Of a stretch of DNA of 64,000 nucleotides, positions 8,187 through 16,435 are shown piece after piece; the first letter of the stretch is position 1; the number at the start of each line of letters is the position of its first letter. Where the stretch lies: assembly GCA_037718865.1 (NCBI GenBank), contig JBBJMP010000002.1, positions 434,001-498,000 on the forward strand, read 5' to 3'. Under the pieces are notes generated by a model, which ran no database searches, had not been told where the DNA came from, and saw only the letters and a program-made list of their open reading frames with translations. Made by a program: the position numbers and the translations under genes. Source of the stretch: JADCRZ01 sp037718865 (GTDB lineage: Bacteria > Bacteroidota > Bacteroidia > Chitinophagales > Chitinophagaceae).

Positions 8187-9767
8187 CTACCAGTTAGGGT
8201 TTTGCGTTAGTTTAGGGTTTAGTTCTCTTTCCCTTTGCGGAATGGGCCATAAATAGTCACGGTCCTTATTGAATATCTTCAAAAATCCTGGAAGGGAAAT
8301 AGTTACCAATGCGCCAGTTTGATCAGCATATGTCATTCCATATATGATTCCGGGCACTACATTCTCGGCGATCCTCCATCGACGAATGTCAAAATATCTC
8401 AAGCCTTCAAAGGCCAATTCTACCAGGCGCTCCTGTCTGACAACCTGCCGCAACCCGGCCTGGGAAGTGACTTCTGTTATCGGCGGCATATTTACGTCGG
8501 GACGTTGCCGTACCTGATTAATAGATTCCAGTACGCTCGCATCTATCTGATTAGCTTCTATCTTAGCTTCAGCATAAGTAAGCAGCACTTCGGCGTAACG
8601 CAACAGGATAATATTTATTCCACTGTTATTAGGCTGGGCCAAATCTTCTTTGTTAAGATATTTCTTCACATTAAAGCCGGTGGCTGTGGAATTTTCGGCG
8701 TAACCAATGGCATCGCCTGTACCACTACCTGGTTTGGAATTATATATTTTTCCATTAGGCAAAACATCACCCAATACAAAAATGGAATGTTTAAGCCGGG
8801 GATCCCGGTTTGTATAAGGGTCGAGCGGATTGAAACCGCTGGCCGGATCTCTTATTTCTTTCCCATTGCTCATTTGATAAGCATCAACTGCCTGTTTGGT
8901 CGGCACAAAGCTGTTCACCTGGGGCCAAATGCTGTTAGGAGTGGTTAAAGTAAAGATATTATTGCTTTGAATATCCTTGATATATTCCCTGTTTAAAATA
9001 ACTTCCTGGTTATTCTCAGCTGCATAGCTGAACAACTTTTCATATGAAGGATACAAGCTGTATACATTTAAATTCATTACCTCCCTTGCAGCAGCTGCTG
9101 ATTCCGTATAACGGCCTGCATAGAGCATCCCCCTGGCTTTGAGTGCCAAAGCGGCTCCTTTTGTTATTCTGCCTTTTTCCGCCTGGGTAGTTGGTAAGGC
9201 AACTGCAGCACCAGTAAGTTCTTTTGATATAAAATCCCAAACCTGGGCAACAGGTGTTCTAATTAACGCTCTGCTTGCCTCTAATGAAGTTTCCGTAGTA
9301 ACCAGGGGTACGTCTCCGTATAGGACTGCAAGTTTAATGTAAAGATAAGCCCTCAGCACTTTTACCTCACCTTTCAACCGTTCAATCAGTGGTTTATTGG
9401 TTGTTTTTACCTGGTCGACCTTATCCAGAAATATGTTGGCAGCCTGAATACCGGTGTAGGCACTGTTCCATTCATTCAACACCTTACTCAGGGTTGCATC
9501 AAACGCACCCTTCTCCATGATGGATTCATCTCTCCATTGCAAGGTAATATGTCCTATGTCAGACATGGCATCCCAGGTAGAAAAAACGGCAACACCTTCC
9601 AGGTTGGTATAGATAGCATTCGACGCAAGGATAGCATCTTTTTCGGTTTTCCAATATATTTCGGAAGATATCCGGTCATTGGGAAGTGTTTGTAATAAAT
9701 CTTTTTTACAATTCGAAAAAAGAATCGCCGTGAATATGAGTAATAAAGAATTTTTTAAGTATTTCAT
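8187..9767 (-). CDS. SusD/RagB-like outer-membrane nutrient-binding lipoprotein
   Basis: A 526-aa SusD homologue. The longest frame reaches 9890, but the ATG at 9765-9767 starts a good lipoprotein signal (MKYLKNSLLLIFTAILFSNC, lipobox LFSNC), and the upstream extension overlaps the end of susC, so I use it. TPR-like helices follow (LKGEVKVLRAYLYIKLAVLY), then ALALKARGMLYAGRYTESA, LRYAEVLLTYAEAKIEANQ and the C-terminal QERLVELAFEGLRYFDIRRW, all usual for SusD. The product sits on the cell surface as a lid over the SusC barrel and binds the glycan or other ligand. It starts 29 bp after the susC stop. Confidence 0.95.
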   Translation of the reverse strand: MKYLKNSLLLIFTAILFSNCKKDLLQTLPNDRISSEIYWKTEKDAILASNAIYTNLEGVAVFSTWDAMSDIGHITLQWRDESIMEKGAFDATLSKVLNEWNSAYTGIQAANIFLDKVDQVKTTNKPLIERLKGEVKVLRAYLYIKLAVLYGDVPLVTTETSLEASRALIRTPVAQVWDFISKELTGAAVALPTTQAEKGRITKGAALALKARGMLYAGRYTESAAAAREVMNLNVYSLYPSYEKLFSYAAENNQEVILNREYIKDIQSNNIFTLTTPNSIWPQVNSFVPTKQAVDAYQMSNGKEIRDPASGFNPLDPYTNRDPRLKHSIFVLGDVLPNGKIYNSKPGSGTGDAIGYAENSTATGFNVKKYLNKEDLAQPNNSGINIILLRYAEVLLTYAEAKIEANQIDASVLESINQVRQRPDVNMPPITEVTSQAGLRQVVRQERLVELAFEGLRYFDIRRWRIAENVVPGIIYGMTYADQTGALVTISLPGFLKIFNKDRDYLWPIPQRERELNPKLTQNPNW

Positions 9768-9796
9768 CACAACTGAATTTTGTAAATAGTTAAGAA

Positions 9797-12700
9797 CTAT
9801 AATTGGATGTTCACACCGAAAGTGTACAGGGATGTTTGCGGATACGCTTGTGTACGGCCTCCCGGTACTGTTTCCGGATCTACGTTCCACTCATTTAATT
9901 CTGCGAAAGTGAGCAGGTTGGTACCGGAAACGTATACACTCATCCGCTCTATGCCAGCCTTACTGGTGAGGAAAGATGGTATTTGGTACAACAGCTGGAT
10001 ATTTTTTAAACGCAGGTAGGCACCATTCATCAGGTCCCTGTCCGACATGACGATATTCCGGAGATCGTATTTAAGTGGGCGGGGAAAACGTGCATTTGGA
10101 TTCTCGGGAGTCCAGTAATTGTTTGCGATCAGTTCATGTGTAAAACCTCCCCAGATTCCCATTTCAACAATCGCTCCGCCAATGCGTGTTTTGGCTCCGG
10201 CGACGCCCTGAAACAACATGTTTAAGGCAAAATTTTTATAGGTGAAATTTAAATTGGAACCGAAAGTATACCTTGGATAGCTACGCCCTAAAAATGTCAT
10301 ATCAGCAGCCGTGATTTTGCCATCTTTATTCAGGTCCACGAACTTTACGTCACCTGGTTCAATACCCGGACGCATATTGGGATAGTTCTTGATATCATCT
10401 TTAGTTTGAAATAATCCCTCTGTTTTGTATCCCCAGAAAGAATTAATCGGATACCCGATTCCGGTAATATAACGCGTTTCATTACCACCTGTGATATATG
10501 GGCCGGTTCCTGCCAAGTCAACCACAGTATTTTTATTAATATTAAAGTTGAGGTTAGCATTAAAACCAATTTGGCCAAATGTATGATGTGCTCCGATTAA
10601 AAATTCCCAGCCCTTATTATCCATTCTTCCTGCATTTTGCGGGGCGGGAAGTAATCCGAGCGTACCCGGAACAGGCAGCAAGAGCAGGATATCATCGGTC
10701 TTTTTATTGTAGTAATCAACACTTATAGAAAATTTATTATTTAGAAACTGTGCATCCAGGCCGATATTCGATTGGGTGGTGGTTTCCCAGGTAAGGTTTT
10801 GATTGGCCATTCTCTGCTGTGTATATCCCGGTGCGGCTGTGCCGTTAAAAGAGTAGGTCGTTAAACTTAACGTTGCCAGATAACTATACAGGTCAACGGC
10901 CTGGTTTCCGGTTTTCCCCCACGAACCCCTTAATTTAAATTCGTTCACATGATGATTCAATCCATTCCAGAATTTCTCCTGAGAAATACGCCAGCCTGCA
11001 GAGAAGGAAGGAAAAAAACTATACCGGTTAGCTCCTAAAAATCGAGATGATCCGTCGTAACGGCTATTTGCCTCGAACAGGTATTTGTTTTGGAAGGAGT
11101 AATTCAGGCGACCAAAATAAGAGCGTAACCCCCATGAATACTCGTTGCCGCCGTTATTCTTTGTGCCATCATTAGCACCCTGACCTATTGATCGGATGTC
11201 ATTACTATAAAATCCCTGACGGAATGCGTTCAGCAAAGTCCCTTTGTTTTCAATCTGGGAATAGCCAGCTAAAACGTTTATTGAATGACTACCCAATATC
11301 GTTGAGTAATTCAACAGGTTATTAATAGTAAACTCACGAACGTCATTTCTTATTTCAGTCAGGCTATTCAAGGGCTGCGATCTCGTTACAATGGATGGAT
11401 TATAATAATCCCTGATTTCAAAGGAATTTTGATAATTTTTTTGTTTCGTAAGCGAGATACGGGCGCCCAGTTGCGTCGTGAACTTTAACCCTTCTATAAT
11501 TTCCCAGTCTCCTTTTATGTTTCCGGTCAGATATTCCTCACCCGTCCTGGCGGTACCTTCAATTTCGGATCGCACTAACGGATTCTTTCCGTCGGAACTG
11601 ATACCATAAGTACCGTCAGGATATTTGGGCACGGTCCATTGAGAGGTTTGTAACATGTCATTAAACACTAAACCTTCGTTTAACGGCGCAAGGATATTGT
11701 TATACCTGTAATTAACATCTGTAGCAATGTTTATTTTAGCCGAGACTCTATAATCTGTGTTTAAACGAACCTCGCTGATTTTAGAACCTGAATTTGCAAT
11801 AATGCCTTCCTGATCCTGGTATCGAACACTAAGCAGGGCTTTTATCATCTCATTTCCGCCGCTTACAGATATAGAATTATTTATTTGTGGAGCAGTGTGC
11901 AAAACGGCATCATACCAGGTATTCGGCAGGGGGTATTTAAGCCGGTCTGTGGCATTTACATATTCTTTGATATATTCTTCCTTAAATATCGGGGTACCCG
12001 TCGAATTTACCCATGCCCTGTTTTGCAAGCGCATATAGTCTTCCAGGCCCATATGAACGGGGTTGTTATTGGTTTTCTGCAATGCATAATAGCCACTATA
12101 TGAAACAGACACCTTACCCGCTTTGGCTCGTTTGGTAGTGATCAGTACCACTCCGTTGGCCGCTCTTGAGCCATAAATAGCCGAAGATGATGCATCTTTC
12201 AATACGGAAACGGATTCAATATCTTCCGGATTGATATCATTGAGCCGTTGTTCAATGCCATCTACGATAACCAGTGGCTCGTTAGCGCCTAAGGTAGTTA
12301 TCCCCCGGATGCGCATAACCATGTTCGTTTTACCTGGCGCAGCACCCTGGTCCAGGATCGTTAAACCGGCTACCTGACCCTGTAAAGCCTGCTGTACATT
12401 GGAGACCGTTCTTTTTGTCAATTCATCACCTTTAACTGTGCCGACCGCACCGGTCAGACTGATTTTTCGCTGGGTGCCGTAACCCACTACAATGATCTGG
12501 TCGCCTACAGCAATTGATGGTTTCAACTGAACTGAGATAGTTGCCTGGTTGCCCAACCTCACTTCCGTTGTTTCGTATCCTACGTAAGAAATAATCAGTG
12601 TTGAATTAGGTGCTGTATTAATAAAAAAATTGCCATTAGCATCCGATTTCACACCATTATTAGTGCCCTTTACTAAAATAGTAACTCCTTCCAACGGTTG

Positions 12701-13153
12701 CCCCTTATCGTCGGTGATCTTTCCATTGATATCAGGGGCCGTTGAAATCACTGGGGTTGCAGTAACTTCCGTCAATTCGTTTACGGGTGGTGAATATATC
12801 CGGAATAGTAAGATCTGGTCATCCAGTACATTATATCCTATCTTAAGTGGCTTGAAGATATCTTCCAACACCTGGCCCACAGTCGCCGATGCAACATGTA
12901 ATTTTATCTTTCTGCTCCCTTCAATCCCTTCCTGGCTGTATAGAAACCGGATGCCGGTTTGCTTCTGAATGAGGGAGATCACACTGCAGATTTCAGCTTG
13001 TTTTACAGATATGGAGACCTGCTTTTTTAATATGTCCTGCGCAGTGGAGGGGCTGGCATAAAGTGCCAGAGTGAAAATACCGGCCAATAAAATTTGTACG
13101 AATGATATCTTCATGGCAAGCAGCATTGAAGCAATAAATTGCTTTTTTTTCAT
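9797..13153 (-). CDS. SusC/RagA TonB-dependent outer-membrane transporter with STN domain
   Basis: A 1118-aa TonB-linked receptor. After a signal peptide (cleavage near PSTAQ) comes a secretin/TonB short N-terminal (STN) domain at about residues 45-115 (ISVKQAEICSVISLIQKQTG), a carboxypeptidase-regulatory-like domain (INGKITDDKGQPLEGVTILV), the SusC box VVGYGTQRKISLTGAVG, the plug (IRGITTLGANEPLVIVDGI, ASSSAIYGSRAANGVVLITT) and a 22-strand barrel ending SLYTFGVNIQL. The STN domain in this family contacts the FecR periplasmic region, so this is a transducer-type receptor that signals to the ECF sigma encoded upstream. The partner SusD follows directly. A 174-bp spacer to fecR contains a stable hairpin. 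Confidence 0.95.
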   Translation of the reverse strand: MKKKQFIASMLLAMKISFVQILLAGIFTLALYASPSTAQDILKKQVSISVKQAEICSVISLIQKQTGIRFLYSQEGIEGSRKIKLHVASATVGQVLEDIFKPLKIGYNVLDDQILLFRIYSPPVNELTEVTATPVISTAPDINGKITDDKGQPLEGVTILVKGTNNGVKSDANGNFFINTAPNSTLIISYVGYETTEVRLGNQATISVQLKPSIAVGDQIIVVGYGTQRKISLTGAVGTVKGDELTKRTVSNVQQALQGQVAGLTILDQGAAPGKTNMVMRIRGITTLGANEPLVIVDGIEQRLNDINPEDIESVSVLKDASSSAIYGSRAANGVVLITTKRAKAGKVSVSYSGYYALQKTNNNPVHMGLEDYMRLQNRAWVNSTGTPIFKEEYIKEYVNATDRLKYPLPNTWYDAVLHTAPQINNSISVSGGNEMIKALLSVRYQDQEGIIANSGSKISEVRLNTDYRVSAKINIATDVNYRYNNILAPLNEGLVFNDMLQTSQWTVPKYPDGTYGISSDGKNPLVRSEIEGTARTGEEYLTGNIKGDWEIIEGLKFTTQLGARISLTKQKNYQNSFEIRDYYNPSIVTRSQPLNSLTEIRNDVREFTINNLLNYSTILGSHSINVLAGYSQIENKGTLLNAFRQGFYSNDIRSIGQGANDGTKNNGGNEYSWGLRSYFGRLNYSFQNKYLFEANSRYDGSSRFLGANRYSFFPSFSAGWRISQEKFWNGLNHHVNEFKLRGSWGKTGNQAVDLYSYLATLSLTTYSFNGTAAPGYTQQRMANQNLTWETTTQSNIGLDAQFLNNKFSISVDYYNKKTDDILLLLPVPGTLGLLPAPQNAGRMDNKGWEFLIGAHHTFGQIGFNANLNFNINKNTVVDLAGTGPYITGGNETRYITGIGYPINSFWGYKTEGLFQTKDDIKNYPNMRPGIEPGDVKFVDLNKDGKITAADMTFLGRSYPRYTFGSNLNFTYKNFALNMLFQGVAGAKTRIGGAIVEMGIWGGFTHELIANNYWTPENPNARFPRPLKYDLRNIVMSDRDLMNGAYLRLKNIQLLYQIPSFLTSKAGIERMSVYVSGTNLLTFAELNEWNVDPETVPGGRTQAYPQTSLYTFGVNIQL

Positions 13154-13220
13154 AACTTTATTTTGATTTTGTTCGAAATAATTAACAGAATCCGGACAAG
13201 ATTAACCTGCAAGGTTACCT

Positions 13221-13245
13221 GCCGGTAATGCGCCACATTACCGGC
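13221..13245. promoter_or_regulatory. Hairpin between fecR and susC
   Basis: GCCGGTAATG (13221-13230) and CATTACCGGC (13236-13245) form a perfect 10-bp stem with a 5-nt loop in the spacer between the fecR stop and the susC start. On the minus strand no T tract follows, so it is not a typical terminator; it could be an attenuation or mRNA-processing element that sets different levels of FecR and SusC. Function is inferred from position only. Confidence 0.4.
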
Positions 13246-13327
13246 AATTTTATACAGGTTCTTTAAGTGCTCAGGTTGGAAAGTCAGGTAAGTTCATACA
13301 GCAATCGTTTAGATTAATTAAATAAAC

Positions 13328-14488
13328 TCAGGAACAACCGTTGCCCCTGATCAAAATGGTAACACCTTTTATCTCGTAGGTTGCATTGATGGATTTGCAA
13401 AGAATATCCAGCTTGGTAAAAAGATTCATACTGGAAATATCACCGGAAAAATGACAACTGTTGGTTGCCTCGTTGTCAACAACAATTTCAACGCCATACG
13501 TTGCTTCTATAACGGGCAGAATTTCCGCTATTAAAGCTGATTCAAAAACAAAATTTTCTTTCCTGTTAGCAGATGAATCATCCTTTACCAGCTCCGGGAT
13601 TAATGGTAAAGGCACATCGATAAGCCCCGTTTGAAAATTACTGTTCTTTTGCTGGTAAGTAACCTTTTGATTAGGGGTTAGAACGACACCCCCCGAATGC
13701 TTTTTATCCCCTCCGTTTCCCGGTGATTTACGTTCATACACTTCTACCCGGCCGGTACGGACAGCGACTTCTATAAAAGAATTATTTCTAAACGATTTAA
13801 CATTAAAACTAGTACCCAGCACATGCGTCACCAGGTTTTGATGGTAAACATAAAAAGGCCGGTGCGTATTTCTGGCTACCTGGAAAAAGGCTTCGCCCTC
13901 CAATTTCACCTCTCTGATATCGGTAGCAAAATGATCGGGAAAAATCAGTTTTGATTTTGGTTGAAGAGTGATCACGGTCCCGTCTTCCAGTTGGAATTGC
14001 ATGGCCTGTTGTGATTGATTGATCTTGACAATTTCGCGGTTTATACCAATCGTTTCCATAAGCAATACTTTTTCCCTTTGCTCCGGAATGGTATAATATG
14101 CAATGATAACAACCACGGCAAGAACAGCTGCTGCTGCAACTGACCGGCTAAATAATCTACGTGAAAAATTGACTCTTTTAACGGGATGAAGGATGGGATC
14201 CGCTGGCTCTTGAATAACTGGCTGGAATTCCGGGGTGGGCTCCTGTCCATGTAGTTTAAGGATTGCCGCATTAATTCTTTCGTACTGTACCTGTAATTCG
14301 TCTTCCGGTAAATGAAGGGAAAGAAATTGTATGAGCCGGTTAGCATTCATGATACGATCCAGGCTATCGGGGTGACTGCTGATCCATTGCTCCCAAAAAT
14401 CAATATCCGCTTCGCCTAACTTAAAGTAGTAGCGGAGATAAGATTCATTGGCAGCAAAGTCTTCCGGTTCGTATAATGAATAGTCCAT
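13328..14488 (-). CDS. FecR family anti-sigma factor
   Basis: A 386-aa single-pass inner-membrane protein. The cytoplasmic N-terminus (~110 residues, with FWEQWISSHPDSLDRIMNA) would hold the ECF sigma factor; a transmembrane segment follows (AAAAVLAVVVIIAYY, about residue 115-130). The periplasmic FecR domain has LEDGTVITLQPKSKL, LEGEAFFQVARNTHRPFYVY and LGTSFNVKSF, and the last ~70 residues are the DUF4974 STN-like domain (LIAEILPVIEATYGVEIVVD). It relays ligand occupancy of the SusC receptor to the sigma factor. Its 5' side now faces an IS1595 element, so the usual close sigma-fecR arrangement is broken. Confidence 0.94.
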   Translation of the reverse strand: MDYSLYEPEDFAANESYLRYYFKLGEADIDFWEQWISSHPDSLDRIMNANRLIQFLSLHLPEDELQVQYERINAAILKLHGQEPTPEFQPVIQEPADPILHPVKRVNFSRRLFSRSVAAAAVLAVVVIIAYYTIPEQREKVLLMETIGINREIVKINQSQQAMQFQLEDGTVITLQPKSKLIFPDHFATDIREVKLEGEAFFQVARNTHRPFYVYHQNLVTHVLGTSFNVKSFRNNSFIEVAVRTGRVEVYERKSPGNGGDKKHSGGVVLTPNQKVTYQQKNSNFQTGLIDVPLPLIPELVKDDSSANRKENFVFESALIAEILPVIEATYGVEIVVDNEATNSCHFSGDISSMNLFTKLDILCKSINATYEIKGVTILIRGNGCS

Positions 14489-14559
14489 ACCAAAGCGTCG
14501 TTATATAAGCATGTGTACATAATAGATAAGATTTACCATGTTTTTAGAATTTTATTTTA

Positions 14560-15546
14560 TAGGGTTATCCAGATAGAGCGCAAAGCGAAGATAAGAAATA
14601 GACCTTAGCTAATAAATTTAGTATATTTGTACTAAATATTTGAGTATGTTTCAGGGAATCACCATTAGTGAGTTTAATAAGTTCTTTACAAGTGAAGATG
14701 ATTGCAGGCAGTATCTGTTTGATTTAAAATGGAATGACGGTTATCGATGCCGCAATTGCAATGGGAAGAAAAGCTGCAAAGGCAAGACTCGGTTTCATTT
14801 GCGATGTACACAGTGCGGGTATGATGAATCTGTCACAGCACACACATTGTTTCACAAGATGAAGATCCCGCTGCTGAAGGCTTTTGGGATTAACTTTCGG
14901 ATCTCTGTGCGCAAAAAAGGAATGTCAACCATAGAATTGGCTAATGAATACGGCATCAATCAAAAATCTTCCTGGTTGTTTAAACGAAAGGCACAGGAGG
15001 CAATGGCAAGCAGCGGCAAACATCTTCTTAGTGGTCATGTAGAAGTGGATGAATTGATGATTGGGGGAGTAGATGAGGGCGAACGCGGAAGAAGCAAGGG
15101 AGATAAGAAGCTGGTAGTGATGGCAGTTGAAAAAGTACAAGGAGATAAAATAGGACGAGCCTATGCACAAACGATTGAAGATGCCAGTGCAGAAAGCTTT
15201 AAGCCTTTCTTCGAGAAATATATTGACAAAGATAACACCCAGATTAAGACGGATCAATGGAGGGGTTACTGGCCACTGGAAAGTGAATTTGAAATCAAGC
15301 AAAAGCCCTCAAGTAAAGGGAAAAACTTTATGGGATTGCATTATTTAATCATGAATTTGAAAGGATGGCTAAGAGGTATACATCATAAGTGTTCAGAAAG
15401 ATTCATGAACGGATATTTAGATGAATTCTTCTTCAGATTTAACCGGAGAAACTTTCTACCAACCATCTGGCACAAGCTGATTGAGAGAATGATGCAACAT
15501 GAACCCTACGCCTATAAAGCAAATGCGACTTAAATGGATAACCCTA
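14560..15546 (+). mobile_element. IS1595-family insertion sequence, complete, 987 bp
   Basis: Terminal inverted repeats TAGGGTTATCCA (14560-14571) and TGGATAACCCTA (15535-15546) are perfect over 12 bp. They are flanked by the direct repeat TTATTTTA at 14552-14559 and 15547-15554, a perfect 8-bp target duplication, the length known for IS1595. The element contains one full-length transposase gene of the ISXO2-like type. It lies between the fecR start and the sigma gene stop; without it that spacer would be about 140 bp. Perfect repeats and target duplication argue for a recent insertion. Confidence 0.93.
14646..15533 (+). CDS. IS1595 family (ISXO2-like) transposase
   Basis: A 295-aa transposase. 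The N-terminal zinc ribbon has C-x2-C pairs (CRNC and CTQC, residues ~31-60), then a helix-turn-helix-like stretch (MSTIELANEYGINQKSSWLF). The DDE-type ISXO2 domain carries HVEVDELMIGGVDEGERGR, an IKTDQWRGYWPL aspartate and HHKCSERFMNGYLDEFFFRF with the final acidic residue. A TTG six bases upstream (14640) could also initiate, but the ATG is preferred. The gene has no frameshift and both element ends are intact, so the element may still be active. Confidence 0.95.
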   Translation: MFQGITISEFNKFFTSEDDCRQYLFDLKWNDGYRCRNCNGKKSCKGKTRFHLRCTQCGYDESVTAHTLFHKMKIPLLKAFGINFRISVRKKGMSTIELANEYGINQKSSWLFKRKAQEAMASSGKHLLSGHVEVDELMIGGVDEGERGRSKGDKKLVVMAVEKVQGDKIGRAYAQTIEDASAESFKPFFEKYIDKDNTQIKTDQWRGYWPLESEFEIKQKPSSKGKNFMGLHYLIMNLKGWLRGIHHKCSERFMNGYLDEFFFRFNRRNFLPTIWHKLIERMMQHEPYAYKANAT

Positions 15547-15624
15547 TTATTTTAAATTCTTTTTGCGAAAGTGTCCGGTGGCTATTCAATTGACATGATA
15601 TGACTCATTCTCCGCTTCGGTTGG

Positions 15625-16182
15625 TCAGGTATTAAGCAGCAAAAGCACTTTCAATATCTTCCGGAGTGTTTTAAGCGATTCATAAACCTGGTTGTATACC
15701 GTCCGCGGCGTGGTTGCATTTGCAGCAGCAATTTCTTCGTAGCTTTTGCCATCATAAAATTTCATTTTAATGATCTCAGCCTGACTTTTAGTCAGCATTG
15801 GAAGGGCTTTCCGTATTTTCTCCATGAGCTCCAGGTTACTCTCTGAATGAATCAGCAGGTCCTCATAAGAATATTCCACGCGGGGTAAATCAGCGTCTTC
15901 CATATTTTTTGTGGCTTGATGACGCTCTTTCTTCAGTTCAGCGTACACCTTTCGTTTCAGGTATGTTTTCAGGTAATATCCTACATGGGTCACTACCGGC
16001 AACTGTTGGCGGTTGATCCATATTTCGAGGAGCATTTCATGTATGCAGTCCTTTGTAACCTCTTTATCTGCACAAAGGCTAAAGCCAAAAACAAACAAAA
16101 ACTGGTAATAATTTTTATACAACCCCTCAAATGCATCTTGCTGATTATTTCTTATAGCACCCCAGGTTCTGTCTTCTTCCAT
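15625..16182 (-). CDS. ECF-type RNA polymerase sigma-70 factor
   Basis: A 185-aa ECF sigma factor of the Bacteroidota FecI-like group. Region 2 spans about residues 10-85 (DAFEGLYKNYYQFLFVFGFS, KDCIHEMLLEIWINR) and region 4 about 125-180, with LTKSQAEIIKMKFYDGKSYEEIA and the recognition helix TTPRTVYNQVYESL. It should direct transcription of the susC/susD operon when released by the FecR protein encoded on the other side of the IS element. The sigma gene still points toward fecR, but 987 bp of oppositely oriented IS DNA now separates them. Confidence 0.94.
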   Translation of the reverse strand: MEEDRTWGAIRNNQQDAFEGLYKNYYQFLFVFGFSLCADKEVTKDCIHEMLLEIWINRQQLPVVTHVGYYLKTYLKRKVYAELKKERHQATKNMEDADLPRVEYSYEDLLIHSESNLELMEKIRKALPMLTKSQAEIIKMKFYDGKSYEEIAAANATTPRTVYNQVYESLKTLRKILKVLLLLNT

Positions 16183-16435
16183 ATTGCAAAGTAAGAAAAA
16201 AACACTCAGGCAGGTTCAAGGTTTAGCGGCTTACAAGCTGGCTCCTCATTCCTTTAAAGATTTAGCTAACCTGCGTTTTCGCTCTTCTTTAGCTGAGCGT
16301 TTATGCGTCTTAATGTTTGTAATATTGCAGTAAATAATTCCGGCATGAAAAAACACCAGTTGACTTTTCATTACGGTTTTTTTATCGTTATAATCGTACC
16401 GAATCTGCTCCGGTTATTTAGTAATTACAGGGAAA

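Noticed and set aside
8319..8948. Plus-strand frame of 209 codons
   Set aside because: Fully antisense to the conserved SusD gene and without any family pattern.
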